NCBI GenBank assembly: GCA_951801675.1
Contig: CATONX010000017.1
Location: forward strand, 1 to 51,508
Length of the DNA: 51,508 nucleotides
Source: an uncultured Eubacteriales bacterium
GTDB taxonomy: Bacteria > Bacillota > Clostridia > Oscillospirales > Acutalibacteraceae
Reading direction: 5' to 3'
Part shown: in pieces, positions 1-9,273 of the stretch
How the letters are laid out: every line of letters starts with the position of its first letter
Numbering within the stretch: the stretch's first letter is position 1
The notes under the pieces: model-generated
What the model saw: the letters and a program-made list of their open reading frames with translations, nothing else
What the model was told of the DNA's origin: nothing
Databases searched by the model: none
Position numbers and translations under genes: made by a program

Positions 1-909
1 GAAGAGATGAAAGGCCGCATCATCGGCCGGGAAGGGCGCAACATCCGCACATTGGAAACCCTCACCGGTGTGGACATCATTATCGACGATACGCCCGAGG
101 CCATCACCCTGTCCTGCTTTGATCCGGTGCGCAGGGAGATTGCCCGCATTGCGCTTGAGCGCCTGATTTCGGACGGCCGGATTCACCCGGCGCGCATCGA
201 AGAAATGGTGGAGAAGGCCCGCCGCGAGGTGGACGCAACTATCAAAGCAGAAGGCGAGCGCGCGGTGCTGGAAACCGGTGTGCACGGCATGCATCCGGAG
301 CTTGTCAAGCTTTTGGGCCGCTTGCGTTACCGTACCAGCTACGGCCAGAACGTGCTCAAGCATTCGCTGGAAGTGGCCTATCTCTCCGGCATCATGGCCG
401 CCGAGCTGGGGCTCGACCCGGCTTTGGCCAAGCGCGCAGGTTTGCTGCATGACATCGGCAAGGCCCTCGATCATGAGATGGAAGGCTCTCACATCGAGAT
501 CGGTGTGGAAGTTGCCAAGCGGTATAAAGAATGCGAAGCAGTGGTCCACGCCATTCACGCCCACCATGGCGACGTGGAAGCGAAGACGGTTATCGCCTGC
601 CTGGTTCAGGCGGCTGACGCCATTTCCGCCGCCCGTCCGGGCGCCCGGCGTGAAAACCTGGAGAACTACATCAAGCGTCTTGAAAAGCTCGAGGAAATCG
701 CCAGCTCCTTTGACGGGGTGGAGCGTTCCTATGCCATCCAGGCGGGACGGGAAATCCGCGTCATCATCAAGCCCGAAGCAGTGGGTGACGACAAGATGGT
801 GCTGGTGGCCCGCGAGATCGTCAAGCGCATTGAAAACGACTTGGATTATCCCGGTCAGATCAAGGTGCATTTGATCCGCGAAAGCCGTGCGATCGAATAC
901 GCGAAATAA
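1..909 (+). CDS. rny: Ribonuclease Y, 3' part (5' end outside window)
   Basis: Membrane-anchored endoribonuclease that starts mRNA decay in Firmicutes. The frame is open from base 1, so the N-terminal membrane anchor and coiled coil lie outside the window. About 302 residues are visible: a KH domain with the [10 protein letters not shown] loop at the very start, then an HD hydrolase domain with the metal-binding His in [11 protein letters not shown] and the HD pair in [12 protein letters not shown], then the conserved C-terminal tail ending IEYAK. Family members are about 510-520 residues, so roughly 60 percent is seen. It is followed by a terminator and then ymdB; the rny-ymdB order is conserved in Firmicutes. 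Identity is very secure; only the start is unknown. Confidence 0.97.
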   Translation, partial: EEMKGRIIGREGRNIRTLETLTGVDIIIDDTPEAITLSCFDPVRREIARIALERLISDGRIHPARIEEMVEKARREVDATIKAEGERAVLETGVHGMHPELVKLLGRLRYRTSYGQNVLKHSLEVAYLSGIMAAELGLDPALAKRAGLLHDIGKALDHEMEGSHIEIGVEVAKRYKECEAVVHAIHAHHGDVEAKTVIACLVQAADAISAARPGARRENLENYIKRLEKLEEIASSFDGVERSYAIQAGREIRVIIKPEAVGDDKMVLVAREIVKRIENDLDYPGQIKVHLIRESRAIEYAK

Positions 910-923
910 ATCGAACGTGCAGA

Positions 924-956
924 CGATGCAGCGCCCCTTACGCGCTGCATCGTTTT
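924..956 (+). terminator. Rho-independent terminator after rny
   Basis: A perfect 10-bp stem (924-933 with 943-952) with a 9-nt loop is followed by TTTT. It lies 15 bases after the rny stop. A second hairpin (1001-1010 with 1025-1034) sits before ymdB without a T-run and may shape the ymdB leader. Confidence 0.85.
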
Positions 957-1063
957 CGGTTTCTTGAAAAACGTAAGCGCGGCCGCAAGGCCGCGTTTCT
1001 TGCCGGATGGGCCGGATGGCCGCCCCATCCGGCAAAACGGGATTATGAGGAAGGAGAAGACGG

Positions 1064-1834
1064 ATGAACATTCTGGCGATCGGAGACATTGTGGGAACAG
1101 TAGGCTGCGAGCATCTGCGCCGGGTGCTGCCCCGGCTCAAAAAGGAGAGGCAGGTGGACCTGGTGATTGCCAACGGGGAGAACTCCGCCGACCGCAACGG
1201 CATTTCCCCCTCCTCCGCCGACCATATCTTTCAAAGCGGGGTGGACGTGATCACCACCGGCAACCACGCCTTTCGTCGTAAAGATATCTACGAGCGCTTC
1301 GAGGAGGACGCGTTCCTCCTGCGCCCGGCGAACTACCCCTGTGCCGCGCCCGGGAAAGGAATCTGCGTGGTGGACATGGGCTATGTAAAGGTCTGCGTGC
1401 TCAATCTGTCCGGCACGGTGTTTTTGGAAAGCCTGCGCTGCCCCTTTGAGACGGCCGACGAACTGCTTACCCAGACCGACGGGGCGAAAATCGTGCTTGT
1501 GGACTTTCATGCGGAAGCCACGGCGGAGAAAAAGGCCTTGGGGTATTATTTGGACGGCCGGGTATCCGCCGTGTACGGTACTCATACCCACGTCCCCACC
1601 GCGGACGAAACCATCCTGCCTAAGGGGACCGGCTTTCTGACCGACATCGGCATGACCGGACCGCGCGACTCGGTGCTGGGCGTGAAGGCGGAGCTCTCTA
1701 TCCGCAAAATGAAGGACAAGCTGCCGGTTTTCTTCGAGTACGCCGACGGCCCCTGCGTCATGCAGGGAGTGTTGATGCAGATCGATGAGAAATCGGGAAA
1801 ATGCTGCAAAATCGAACGAATTTCGGTTTCCTGA
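1064..1834 (+). CDS. ymdB: YmdB family metallophosphoesterase
   Basis: Calcineurin-like phosphoesterase of the TIGR00282/YmdB family; the Bacillus member is a phosphodiesterase acting on 2',3'-cAMP that affects biofilm and sporulation gene expression. The 256 residues match family length (about 260). Metal ligands fit the family: GDIVG near residue 7, NGENSADRNG near 37, TTGNHAFR near 65, DFHAEATAEK near 150 and the histidines in GTHTHVPTAD near 175. The ATG has an AAGGAGAAG ribosome-binding site 5 bases upstream. It lies directly downstream of rny, the conserved partner order. Identity is secure; the physiological substrate here is inferred. Confidence 0.95.
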   Translation: MNILAIGDIVGTVGCEHLRRVLPRLKKERQVDLVIANGENSADRNGISPSSADHIFQSGVDVITTGNHAFRRKDIYERFEEDAFLLRPANYPCAAPGKGICVVDMGYVKVCVLNLSGTVFLESLRCPFETADELLTQTDGAKIVLVDFHAEATAEKKALGYYLDGRVSAVYGTHTHVPTADETILPKGTGFLTDIGMTGPRDSVLGVKAELSIRKMKDKLPVFFEYADGPCVMQGVLMQIDEKSGKCCKIERISVS

Positions 1835-1941
1835 AGATGGGGCGATTGTAAAGCGGGCAGGAAAGGGCTATAATAAAGCAAAACGCAGGCATTCCGGCAT
1901 CCGGCGTGCCTTCCCTGACGAAACGGAGGACCGAATTACCC

Positions 1942-3456
1942 ATGAAAAAGACGCTTTTGCTGCTTTTGACCGCCTGCCTGCTTTTGACCGGCTGCGGCAT
2001 CATTGATTTAAGCCCGGTTTCTTCCTCCCAGCCGGAAAGCGTTTCTCCTTCTCAGAACGAGTCCTCTCAGCAGCCCTCCGGCACGCTGATCGAACGAAAT
2101 TTTACCCTCTGCCTTGAGCCGGGGGATTCTCTCAATCCCTACCGCTGCTCTACCCGTACGAATTTGGAGCTGTCTGGGCTTTTGTACCAGTCGCTGGTAC
2201 GCCTAAGCCCTTCCCTGGAGCCCCAGAAGGAGCTGGCCCAGGAGATTACCCTGGATAGCCTAACCTGTACCGTCACGCTCAAGGAAGGTCAGGTATTTTC
2301 CGACGGTTCTGCGGTGACGGCGGCGGACGTGGTGTATTCCTATAACCTGGCGAAAGGCTCGGCTGCCTACCAGACTCGGTTTGCAAAGGTAAAATCTGTG
2401 GTTGCCTCGGGCGCAGGAGTGGTTTTTACACTCACCGCGCCCAACCGCAATTTTGTCAGCCTCTTAGACTTTCCCATCCTCAAAAACGGCACCGGCGAGG
2501 AAGGCGCCACGCCGGTGGGTGGAGGGCTTTACGTCTATCAGGCGGCCGGGAACCAGCTTAGCGCCAATCCCCAGCTTTCCGGGGACGAGTATCCGAACAT
2601 CGAGCCCATCTACCTTACCAACGTTCCCGACAGCGACACGCTGATCCACGCGCTGGATATGGGGATGGTCAGCATGCTGGTGATGGAACCCTCCCAGGCG
2701 GCGGGGCAGCGGGTGTCGTCGGTGTCGGAGAAATACCTGACCACCAACCTGGTGTTCGCCGGGATCAATTTGAAATCCGCCAACATGAGAGATGTGAATA
2801 TCCGCAAAGCGGTCAATGCCGCCGTGGGCCGGGAGGAACTTGTCAAAAAGGCCTTCCTCGGGTTCGCGGAGCCGGCGGTCACGCCATTTTACCCGGCCTG
2901 GCAGGCGCTGGACCGGCTGACTCTGCCCAGCGTGTCTGCGGATTTGACCGGCGCCCTTTCCTATCTGAACACCGCCGGCTATCAGCGGGCGCAGGGTGCG
3001 ACGGAAGGCTTGGTGCTTAAAAACCGGCGCACCCTGCAAATAAAAGTCATCGTCAACAACGACAACGAGTCTCGTGTATCCCTGGGAAAGGACTTGGTTT
3101 CCCAGCTTCAGAAAGCGGGGATCGACGCCAGCCTGACCGAGCTTTCCTTTGAGGAATACAGCGCCGCCATCCAAAAGGGCAATTACGACCTTTATATCGG
3201 GGAAATCCGCTTGACCGCCGACATGAACCTGGAGAAGGTGCTGCCCTCCGGGGAAGCGGCCAACGCTTACGGCCAGTATCAGCAGGGGGAAATCGACCTG
3301 CAGGCTTTTTTGACCGCCTTTTCCCAGGAGCAGCCCATGGTCCCTTTGTGCTACCGGCAGGGTGCGGTGGCTTTTACCCGGGATCTGAAGGGAACCATTG
3401 CCCCAGCCTTTTCCGACCCCTATCGGGGCGCGAAGGACTGGACCTTCGGCGGATAG
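1942..3456 (+). CDS. ABC transporter substrate-binding lipoprotein, family 5 (peptide type)
   Basis: Extracytoplasmic solute-binding lipoprotein of the OppA/DppA type (SBP_bac_5), 504 residues. The chosen ATG follows ACGGAGGA and gives a typical lipoprotein signal (Met-Lys-Lys, a Leu-rich core, lipobox LLTGC with Cys near residue 17). An upstream in-frame ATG would bury the signal peptide. A Ser/Gln-rich linker (about residues 25-45) precedes the binding fold; the motif around LNPYRCSTRTNLELSGLLYQSL is characteristic of the family. No permease or ATPase genes are adjacent, so it is an orphan binding protein. The ligand cannot be read from the sequence; oligopeptide is the default guess. Confidence 0.88.
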   Translation: MKKTLLLLLTACLLLTGCGIIDLSPVSSSQPESVSPSQNESSQQPSGTLIERNFTLCLEPGDSLNPYRCSTRTNLELSGLLYQSLVRLSPSLEPQKELAQEITLDSLTCTVTLKEGQVFSDGSAVTAADVVYSYNLAKGSAAYQTRFAKVKSVVASGAGVVFTLTAPNRNFVSLLDFPILKNGTGEEGATPVGGGLYVYQAAGNQLSANPQLSGDEYPNIEPIYLTNVPDSDTLIHALDMGMVSMLVMEPSQAAGQRVSSVSEKYLTTNLVFAGINLKSANMRDVNIRKAVNAAVGREELVKKAFLGFAEPAVTPFYPAWQALDRLTLPSVSADLTGALSYLNTAGYQRAQGATEGLVLKNRRTLQIKVIVNNDNESRVSLGKDLVSQLQKAGIDASLTELSFEEYSAAIQKGNYDLYIGEIRLTADMNLEKVLPSGEAANAYGQYQQGEIDLQAFLTAFSQEQPMVPLCYRQGAVAFTRDLKGTIAPAFSDPYRGAKDWTFGG

Positions 3457-3542
3457 AATCTCCCGGTTTGCGGGAATAGTCGGGTCAGGGACGTGCATAC
3501 AGATAAAACGGTCCATTAGATCCGGCTTTGGCAAAGAACTCC

Positions 3543-3570
3543 TTGCAATTTCCTGTTTTTTTGATACAAT
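3543..3570 (+). promoter_or_regulatory. Sigma-A-type promoter for the asp23-like/fakA/recG operon
   Basis: TTGCAA (3543-3548), a 16-bp spacer and TACAAT (3565-3570), about 70 bases before the first gene of the operon. Confidence 0.6.
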
Positions 3571-3636
3571 GATCTTATCTACCCATCGTATACATCACAG
3601 GCTGAAGGTTGGGCGGGTGAGCAAGGGAGGTTTTCT

Positions 3637-3987
3637 TTGTTGATTAGGACAGAGAATCCGCTGGGTACGGTGGAAATATCCGAAGAATACTTTGCAAAGC
3701 TGATTGGGGACGCGGCCTCTTCCTGTTACGGCGTGGCCCAGATGTCTACCATCGGCGCCATGCAGGGCGTCAAGGCCATGATCAAGCGGGAGTTTCCCGA
3801 CAAGGGCGTGCGCATTAAGGAAGAGCCGGGAGGCCTGGTGATTGACCTGCACATCGTCGTCACCTACGGGGTGAACATCGCCGCCATCACCAAGAGCATC
3901 GTGCATAAGGTGCGGTATGTGGTGGAGGACGTCACCGGCTTTGGGGTCAAGAAGGTCAACGTTTATGTCGATTCGCTGAAAACATAA
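3637..3987 (+). CDS. Asp23/Gls24 family envelope stress protein (YloU-like)
   Basis: Small Asp23/Gls24 family protein of 116 residues, a group associated with envelope stress and often encoded beside the fatty-acid kinase FakA. Visible family features are GTVEISEEYFAKLIGDAAS at the N-terminus, the GVAQMSTIGAMQGVK segment and VDLHIVVTYGVNI followed by VKKVNVYVDSL. There is no ATG: two TTG codons at 3637 and 3640 follow a GGGAGG site (3625-3630), and either could start. In Bacillus the same order is yloU-yloV-recG. The family is certain; the precise function is not established. Confidence 0.92.
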   Translation: MLIRTENPLGTVEISEEYFAKLIGDAASSCYGVAQMSTIGAMQGVKAMIKREFPDKGVRIKEEPGGLVIDLHIVVTYGVNIAAITKSIVHKVRYVVEDVTGFGVKKVNVYVDSLKT

Positions 3988-4051
3988 GGTGTGCCGGTAA
4001 CGCCGCGATGTTGTTTTTAGCTAGAATACCGAGTGGGGGAGAGTGCGTTTC

Positions 4052-5701
4052 GTGATTACAGGCACACAGTTAAAGGATGCCATTCTTTCGGCGTCCAACC
4101 ATATTCATAACAATCGCAAGCAGGTGGATGAGCTGAATATCTTCCCCGTGCCCGACGGGGACACGGGAACCAATATGTCCATGACCATCGGCGCGGCGGC
4201 CAGAGAGCTTTCCGGCTTCGCGTCCGACTCGGTGGGCGAGTGCGCCGAGAAGGCCGCGTCCGCCATGCTCCGGGGCGCGAGAGGCAACTCCGGGGTCATC
4301 CTGTCTCTTTTGTTCCGCGGCTTTGCCAAAGGCCTCAAGGACAAAGACACGGCCGACGGGCTCGATCTGGCAAACGCCCTGCTTTTGGGAGTGGAGGCCG
4401 CTTACAAGGCGGTCATGAAGCCCACGGAAGGGACCATTTTGACGGTGGCCCGGGTCAGCGGCGAAAAAGGCCGTGCGGCAGCCACCATCAACCGGGATGC
4501 TCTGGTGGTTTGGGACGCCATTTGTGACAATGCCCAGAAGGCGCTGGCCACTACGCCGGACCTTCTGCCGGTTTTGAAAAAAGCGGGCGTGGTGGACGCC
4601 GGCGGAAAAGGACTTGCTTTGATTTTTGAAGGAATGCGTTCGGTGTTTGCCGACGGAATGCTCATCCCCGCAGCCGATCCCTCCACGGAAGAAGCCCAGG
4701 AGACGGCGACGCCCGGCAACGCGGTGGCCGAATGGGAAGGGGAAATCACCTTCACCTATTGCACCGAGTTCATTGTGGGCCGGGATCCGGAAATCAAAGA
4801 GGACCCCGCAACTCTGCGCGCTTTCCTTGAGTCTATTGGCGACTGCGTAGTGGTCGTGGATGACGACGAGATCATCAAAGTACACGTGCATACCGAGCAG
4901 CCGGGCGACGCGCTCCAGCGGGGCCTTGCTTTCGGCCAGCTTTTGACGGTGAAGATCGAGAATATGCGCGAGCAAAAGCGCAAGGCCGAGGAAGCGGCAG
5001 CCGCGGCGAAAAAAGGTCCCGAACGGGCAGACCCGGTCAATGACTACGGCTTTGTGGCGGTGTCGGTGGGTGACGGGCTCAGTAACCTGTTTACCGACCT
5101 TGGCTGTGAGCAAATCGTCAGCGGCGGCCAGACCATGAACCCTTCCACTGAGGACATTCTGGAAGCGGTGCTGGCGACGCCGGCAAAAACCGTCTTTGTC
5201 TTCCCTAACAATAAGAACATCATCATGGCAGCCGAGCAGGCGGTGGCGCTGGCTGCCGACCGCAAGGTGGTGGTGGTGCCCACCCGCACCATTCCCCAGG
5301 GCCTGACGGCGCTTCTGGCCTTTGACCCGGATGAGTCCGACGAGGAAAACCTGGCCAATATGCGCAAGGCCGCCGAACGGGTCGGCACCGGGCAGGTCAC
5401 CTTTGCCGCACGGGACTCCGATTATGACGGGCATAAAATCCGCGAAGGCGAGATCATCTCGCTGATGAACGGCAAGCTGATGTACACCGACAAAAATCCG
5501 GTCAAGGCGGTGGTGCATCTGGCCAAGGCTATGATTAAGAAGGACACTTCCTTTGTCACCCTCATCTACGGCGAAGGCGTCACCGAGGAGCAGGCGGAGG
5601 AGGCCAGAGCCTCCATTCAGGCGAGGCTCAACGACGATGCGGAGGTCACCGTTATCCACGGCGGCCAGCCCATCTATTATTTCATCATGTCGGTTGAGTG
5701 A
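4052..5701 (+). CDS. fakA: DAK2-domain protein, fatty acid kinase catalytic subunit-like (FakA/YloV)
   Basis: Homologue of FakA/YloV, which phosphorylates fatty acids bound to a FakB carrier so that they can enter phospholipid synthesis. The N-terminal DhaL/DAK2 domain (about residues 5-200) carries the nucleotide and Mg site PDGDTGTNMSMT near residue 35 and the GARGNSGVI loop; a middle domain and a DegV-like C-terminal domain follow, giving the usual length of about 550. Two GTG starts are possible: 4043 lies almost on top of the GGGGGAGAG ribosome-binding site, while 4052 sits 8 bases after it and is preferred. recG begins 4 bases after the stop. FakB is not in the window. Confidence 0.93.
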   Translation: MITGTQLKDAILSASNHIHNNRKQVDELNIFPVPDGDTGTNMSMTIGAAARELSGFASDSVGECAEKAASAMLRGARGNSGVILSLLFRGFAKGLKDKDTADGLDLANALLLGVEAAYKAVMKPTEGTILTVARVSGEKGRAAATINRDALVVWDAICDNAQKALATTPDLLPVLKKAGVVDAGGKGLALIFEGMRSVFADGMLIPAADPSTEEAQETATPGNAVAEWEGEITFTYCTEFIVGRDPEIKEDPATLRAFLESIGDCVVVVDDDEIIKVHVHTEQPGDALQRGLAFGQLLTVKIENMREQKRKAEEAAAAAKKGPERADPVNDYGFVAVSVGDGLSNLFTDLGCEQIVSGGQTMNPSTEDILEAVLATPAKTVFVFPNNKNIIMAAEQAVALAADRKVVVVPTRTIPQGLTALLAFDPDESDEENLANMRKAAERVGTGQVTFAARDSDYDGHKIREGEIISLMNGKLMYTDKNPVKAVVHLAKAMIKKDTSFVTLIYGEGVTEEQAEEARASIQARLNDDAEVTVIHGGQPIYYFIMSVE

Positions 5702-5705
5702 TAGC

Positions 5706-7748
5706 ATGTCTCTGACCAGTACGAGTGATATTCGATATGTAAAGGGTGTCGGCGAGAAGCGGGCCCAGCTTTTCTATAAGCTGGGTGCCCCTACCGTCGG
5801 CGCCCTTTTGCGCTTATATCCCCGCGGCTATGAGGACTGGAGCCGTCCCTATCTCATCCAGGACGCGCCTATGAACGAGGTTTGCTGCGTCAAGGCAAGG
5901 ATTGCCGCCCCGGTGAAGGAACACCGCATCCGGGCGGGGATGGTCCTCTATAAAACTCAGGCCACCGACGGGGAATCCCTCTTGCAGATTACTCTTTTCA
6001 ACAACCGCTTTGCCGCCTCCGCCCTGCGGGAAGGGGAGGAGTATCTCTTTTACGGCAAAATGGCCGGAACGCCCCGCAAACGGGAGATGAGCGCGCCGGC
6101 TATCCGCAAAGCAGATACCGGCCAGGGCATCCACCCGGTCTACCCCCAGACCCAGGGGCTGTCCTCGAAGATGATCGAATCGGCTATGAAACAGGCTGTC
6201 CGGGCGCTGGGAGACGATCTGGAAGACCCGCTGCCGGACAAACTGCGCCAGGAATACGCTCTGTGCCACCTGCGCTATGCCTTGGAAAACATCCACTTTC
6301 CAAAGTCCTACGAAGCGCTGGCCATCGCCCGGCAGCGCCTTATTTTTGAGGAACTGCTCACGTTGCAGCTGGGCCTTCTCCGCCTGCGTATGGGCACGGT
6401 GGTGAAAACCAACCTGATCCTAAAAGAAGACGCGTCGGAAGGCTTTTTTTCCCTGCTTCCCTTTGCGCCCACCGGCGCACAGCGCCGGGCCGTGCAGGAG
6501 GCGGTCAGGGACATGAAAAGCGGCCAGGCCATGAACCGGCTGCTGCAAGGAGATGTGGGCGCAGGGAAAACCGCGGTGGCAGCGGCGCTTTGCACCTGCG
6601 CGGTGAAAAACGGGTGGCAGGCAGCCATGATGGCGCCTACCGAAATCCTGGCCATGCAGCACTACCAGTCTCTTTCTGCCCTGCTGGCCCCCGCCGGGGT
6701 GCGGGTGGCCCTTTTGACCGGCTCTACCAAAGCGGCGGAGAAAAGGCAAGTGCTGCAGCAGCTGGAGGCGGGCGAAATCGGCCTCTTGGTGGGGACCCAT
6801 TCCTTGCTGCAGGAAAACGTGGTCTTTTCCAAGCTGGGCCTGGTGGTCACCGACGAGCAGCACCGGTTCGGCGTGGAGCAGCGGGCGGTGCTGGCCGCCA
6901 AGGGCGAACAGGTGCATATGCTCGTAATGTCCGCCACCCCCATTCCCCGCACTCTGGCCCTGATCATCTACGGGGACTTGGATATTTCCGTCCTCGACGA
7001 GCTTCCGCCCGGCCGCCAGCAGGTGCAGACCCTGGTGATGGGCACCGGCAAGCGGGAAAAGGTCTACGCGTTCCTGAAAAAGGAGATGGACGCGGGCAGG
7101 CAGGCCTATATCGTCTGCCCTCTGGTGGAGGAGGGAGACGGAGGGCTTACCTCTGCCCAGCAATATGCGAAAACCCTTTCGGAAGGCCCCTTTCAGGCCT
7201 ATTCGGTGGGGCTTCTCCACGGCAAGCTCAAACCCAAACAGAAGGACCAGATTATGGCGGACTTTAAGGCGGGAAGGCTCTCTCTCCTGGTGGCCACCAC
7301 CGTCATCGAGGTGGGGGTGGACGTACCCAACGCCACCGTCATGGTCATCGAGAACGCCGAACGGTTTGGCCTTTCCCAGCTGCACCAGCTGCGCGGCCGG
7401 GTGGGCCGCGGCACCGCCCAGTCCTACTGTATTCTCATATCCGACGCGCGAAACGACGCGGCGGTGCGGCGGCTCAAAGCCATGCGCAGCACCAGCGACG
7501 GCTTTCGCATTGCCGACGAAGACTTAAAGCTGCGCGGTCCCGGTGACTTTTTCGGCCAGCGCCAGCATGGCCTGCCTGAGCTCCATATCGCCGATATGGC
7601 GGAGGATGTAGCGGTGCTTCGCAGCGCCCAGGAGGCCGCCAGAACGATTTTAAAACAGGATCCTGCCCTGTCCTTACCGGAACACGCCGGGCTGGGAAAG
7701 GCGGTAAAAGCCCTGTTTGAGAACGTTGGGGAACGAGGCCTCAATTGA
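5706..7748 (+). CDS. recG: ATP-dependent DNA helicase RecG
   Basis: Branch-migration helicase that remodels stalled replication forks and Holliday junctions. 680 residues, standard length. Order: N-terminal wedge/OB domain (VKGVGEKRA near residue 13, about 60-160), helicase core with Walker A GDVGAGKT (282-289) and the RecG DEQH box (383-386), motif III SATPIPRT, motif VI QLRGRVGRG, and the C-terminal RecG domain with LKLRGPGDFFGQRQHG. The open frame extends about 50 codons upstream over fakA, but the ATG at 5706, 4 bases after the fakA stop, gives the family N-terminus. Translational coupling is likely because no strong ribosome-binding site is visible. Confidence 0.97.
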   Translation: MSLTSTSDIRYVKGVGEKRAQLFYKLGAPTVGALLRLYPRGYEDWSRPYLIQDAPMNEVCCVKARIAAPVKEHRIRAGMVLYKTQATDGESLLQITLFNNRFAASALREGEEYLFYGKMAGTPRKREMSAPAIRKADTGQGIHPVYPQTQGLSSKMIESAMKQAVRALGDDLEDPLPDKLRQEYALCHLRYALENIHFPKSYEALAIARQRLIFEELLTLQLGLLRLRMGTVVKTNLILKEDASEGFFSLLPFAPTGAQRRAVQEAVRDMKSGQAMNRLLQGDVGAGKTAVAAALCTCAVKNGWQAAMMAPTEILAMQHYQSLSALLAPAGVRVALLTGSTKAAEKRQVLQQLEAGEIGLLVGTHSLLQENVVFSKLGLVVTDEQHRFGVEQRAVLAAKGEQVHMLVMSATPIPRTLALIIYGDLDISVLDELPPGRQQVQTLVMGTGKREKVYAFLKKEMDAGRQAYIVCPLVEEGDGGLTSAQQYAKTLSEGPFQAYSVGLLHGKLKPKQKDQIMADFKAGRLSLLVATTVIEVGVDVPNATVMVIENAERFGLSQLHQLRGRVGRGTAQSYCILISDARNDAAVRRLKAMRSTSDGFRIADEDLKLRGPGDFFGQRQHGLPELHIADMAEDVAVLRSAQEAARTILKQDPALSLPEHAGLGKAVKALFENVGERGLN

Positions 7749-7750
7749 TG

Positions 7751-7789
7751 AAAAGCCCACGGCTGACTCATTTTGCCGTGGGCTTTTTT
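7751..7789 (+). terminator. Terminator after recG
   Basis: A 13-bp stem (7751-7763 with 7775-7787), then a T-run. It ends the asp23-like/fakA/recG operon. Confidence 0.9.
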
Positions 7790-7830
7790 GGCTTTTCATG
7801 AAAGAAGGAGAAGCAAAGCCGTGTATACAA

Positions 7831-7865
7831 AAAGGCATGGAAACAAGTGCAGTTTCCATGCCTTT
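7831..7865. terminator. Hairpin between recG and the tRNA, probable bidirectional terminator
   Basis: A perfect 14-bp stem (7831-7844 with 7852-7865) flanked by A-rich and T-rich sequence on opposite sides. It separates convergent recG and tRNA-Thr transcription. Confidence 0.65.
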
Positions 7866-7911
7866 TTATATTGGCGAAAGCGAAGCTCCGCTTCCGGTCA
7901 CGTATTTATTC

Positions 7912-7949
7912 AAAAAAGCTGCGGTGTGCCTCTTGCACACCGCAGCTTT
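7912..7949 (-). terminator. Terminator of tRNA-Thr (minus strand)
   Basis: A 15-bp stem (7915-7929 with 7935-7949) directly after the tRNA 3' end, followed on the minus strand by a run of T residues (7912-7917). Confidence 0.85.
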
Positions 7950-8024
7950 GGAGCTGGTGAGCGGACTTGAACCGCTGACCTGCTGATTACGAATCAGCTG
8001 CTCTACCGACTGAGCCACACCAGC
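7949..8024 (-). tRNA. tRNA-Thr (anticodon CGT)
   Basis: Read on the minus strand, a 76-nt cloverleaf with encoded CCA. The acceptor stem GCTGGTG pairs with CACCAGC, the D-arm contains GGCTCAGTCGGTAGAGC, the anticodon stem-loop is CTGATTCGTAATCAG, and the T-arm contains GGTTCAAGTCC. Anticodon CGT reads ACG threonine codons. It is a single tRNA gene with its own promoter and terminator. Confidence 0.96.
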
Positions 8025-8104
8025 AAATAAAAAAACAAAACTTGTAACAAACCTACACGGCCGCGTCTCTCATCCATAAAGGACTTCTCCGCTGACAGTG
8101 TTTT

Positions 8105-8133
8105 ATTATACTGGATTCCCTTCGCTTCGTCAA
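8105..8133 (-). promoter_or_regulatory. Strong promoter for tRNA-Thr
   Basis: On the minus strand, TTGACG (8133-8128), a 17-bp spacer and TATAAT (8110-8105), about 80 bases before the tRNA 5' end. The rest of 8025-8327 holds only this promoter and the control region of the XRE gene. Confidence 0.85.
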
Positions 8134-8227
8134 GCACTTTTCAATCAGAACCAGATCAAGTGACAAAAATAGGTCAAAACCGTTTCTTTCTTAGAGAATA
8201 TAGGATAAAATAGAAGATTTTTTGATT

Positions 8228-8327
8228 GGTAACAATTACCGGTCGATGTATAGTGAATGTTTTTCACGATTTAAGGTAAAAAAGTAATAAAAGTATTATA
8301 ATCGTTACTAAGAGGAGGTGTGCCAGA
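8228..8327 (+). promoter_or_regulatory. Control region of the XRE regulator
   Basis: A TATAAT box at 8296-8301 lacks a good -35. A short palindrome, GGTAACAATTACC (8228-8240), is partly matched in opposite orientation by the sequence just after the -10 (ATAATCGTTAC). Paired similar half-sites around a promoter suggest autoregulation, which is inference. Confidence 0.4.
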
Positions 8328-8690
8328 ATGATAGGGGATAAGCTTCGCTACCTACGCGAAAAGAACGGCTACACCCAGCGCAAGGTGGCTGATTTTTTGA
8401 ATATTGATCGGTCTACGTATTCGTACTACGAAACGGGGAAAACCAGACCGGATATTGAGACGTTGAAAAAGCTTGCCAATCTTTTTCATGTTTCTATAGA
8501 TTATATTGCGGAAAACAATGTGAAACTGCGCAACGAAGGGGCGGCCTATACCACCCGCACGTCTTCTGTGGAGCCGTTGTCGGACATGGAGGAAAATATC
8601 ATCCAGTTGTACCGCAATTTGGCCCAGGAAGACCGGCAAAAAGTTGGAGATGCGGTTATTCAGATTCTTTCAGGAGAGCGGAAGGATTGA
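8328..8690 (+). CDS. XRE-family helix-turn-helix transcriptional regulator
   Basis: 120-residue DNA-binding protein with an N-terminal HTH_3 domain (about residues 5-60; LRYLREKNGYTQRKVADFL then the recognition helix around DRSTYSYYETGKTRPDIETL). The second half is acidic and ends with a helical segment (EENIIQLYRNLAQEDRQKVGDAV) seen in small XRE repressors. A strong AGGAGG lies 10 bases before the ATG. It is monocistronic between the tRNA and a thioesterase gene. The targets are unknown; near-palindromic half-sites around its own promoter hint at self-control. Confidence 0.9.
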   Translation: MIGDKLRYLREKNGYTQRKVADFLNIDRSTYSYYETGKTRPDIETLKKLANLFHVSIDYIAENNVKLRNEGAAYTTRTSSVEPLSDMEENIIQLYRNLAQEDRQKVGDAVIQILSGERKD

Positions 8691-8788
8691 CTTCCGCTTT
8701 CTTTCTGCTAGACGCCCATTGCCTTTCCCAGGGGAAGTATGCTACAATAGCCCCGAATCATCCGGGAAAGGGAAAGGCGGTATTTAAC

Positions 8789-9205
8789 ATGCAAAATTTT
8801 ATGCTCGGCGCGAATGCGACGGCGAAAACCGTGGTAAACGAGGGCAATACAGCCAAAGCAATGGGAAGTGGGAATCTGCAGGTATTTGCCACGCCGGCGA
8901 TGATTGCCTTGATGGAAGAAGCGGCTACACGTTGCGCGGCGCAGTTTTTGGATGAGGGAAACGAGACAGTGGGGACGATGATTTCGGTCAAGCACATGTC
9001 CGCTACTCCGGTTTCCATGGAGGTATGTGCCAAAGCCACTCTCACCGAGGTGGACGGCAAGCGCTTGGTGTTCGATGTGGTTGCCGAGGACGAAGCGGGC
9101 ATCATCGGCGCGGGTACCCATGAGCGGTTTATCGTGTCAGGAGAAAAGTTTCTGCTGCGCACCCAAGGCAAACTTTCCGCCAAAAAGGAGAGCCAGCAGT
9201 GCTAA
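8789..9205 (+). CDS. Hot-dog fold acyl-CoA thioesterase (FlK-like)
   Basis: 138-residue single-domain hot-dog thioesterase resembling fluoroacetyl-CoA thioesterase FlK. Visible features are the loop and helix GSGNLQVFATPAMIALMEEAA (residues about 29-49, with the conserved Thr and Glu), the strand with VKHMSATPVSMEV containing the family His, and the final HERFIVSGEKF strand. The ATG at 8789 is used because it follows GGGAAAGGCGG and matches the family N-terminus; the open frame upstream lacks a site. Such proteins hydrolyse acyl-CoA thioesters, but the physiological substrate cannot be inferred. It is monocistronic with a terminator behind it. Confidence 0.88.
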   Translation: MQNFMLGANATAKTVVNEGNTAKAMGSGNLQVFATPAMIALMEEAATRCAAQFLDEGNETVGTMISVKHMSATPVSMEVCAKATLTEVDGKRLVFDVVAEDEAGIIGAGTHERFIVSGEKFLLRTQGKLSAKKESQQC

Positions 9206-9273
9206 ATCTGCATGAAGTGTGCGGTGCTGGTTTTATCTGTGCCGCCGCAGCCGAAAAGGCCTGAGAAATTCAC

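Noticed and set aside
4070-5707. A 545-codon open frame antisense to fakA
   Set aside because: It mirrors the GC-rich third positions of fakA, has no family features or ribosome-binding site, and the plus-strand gene is certain.
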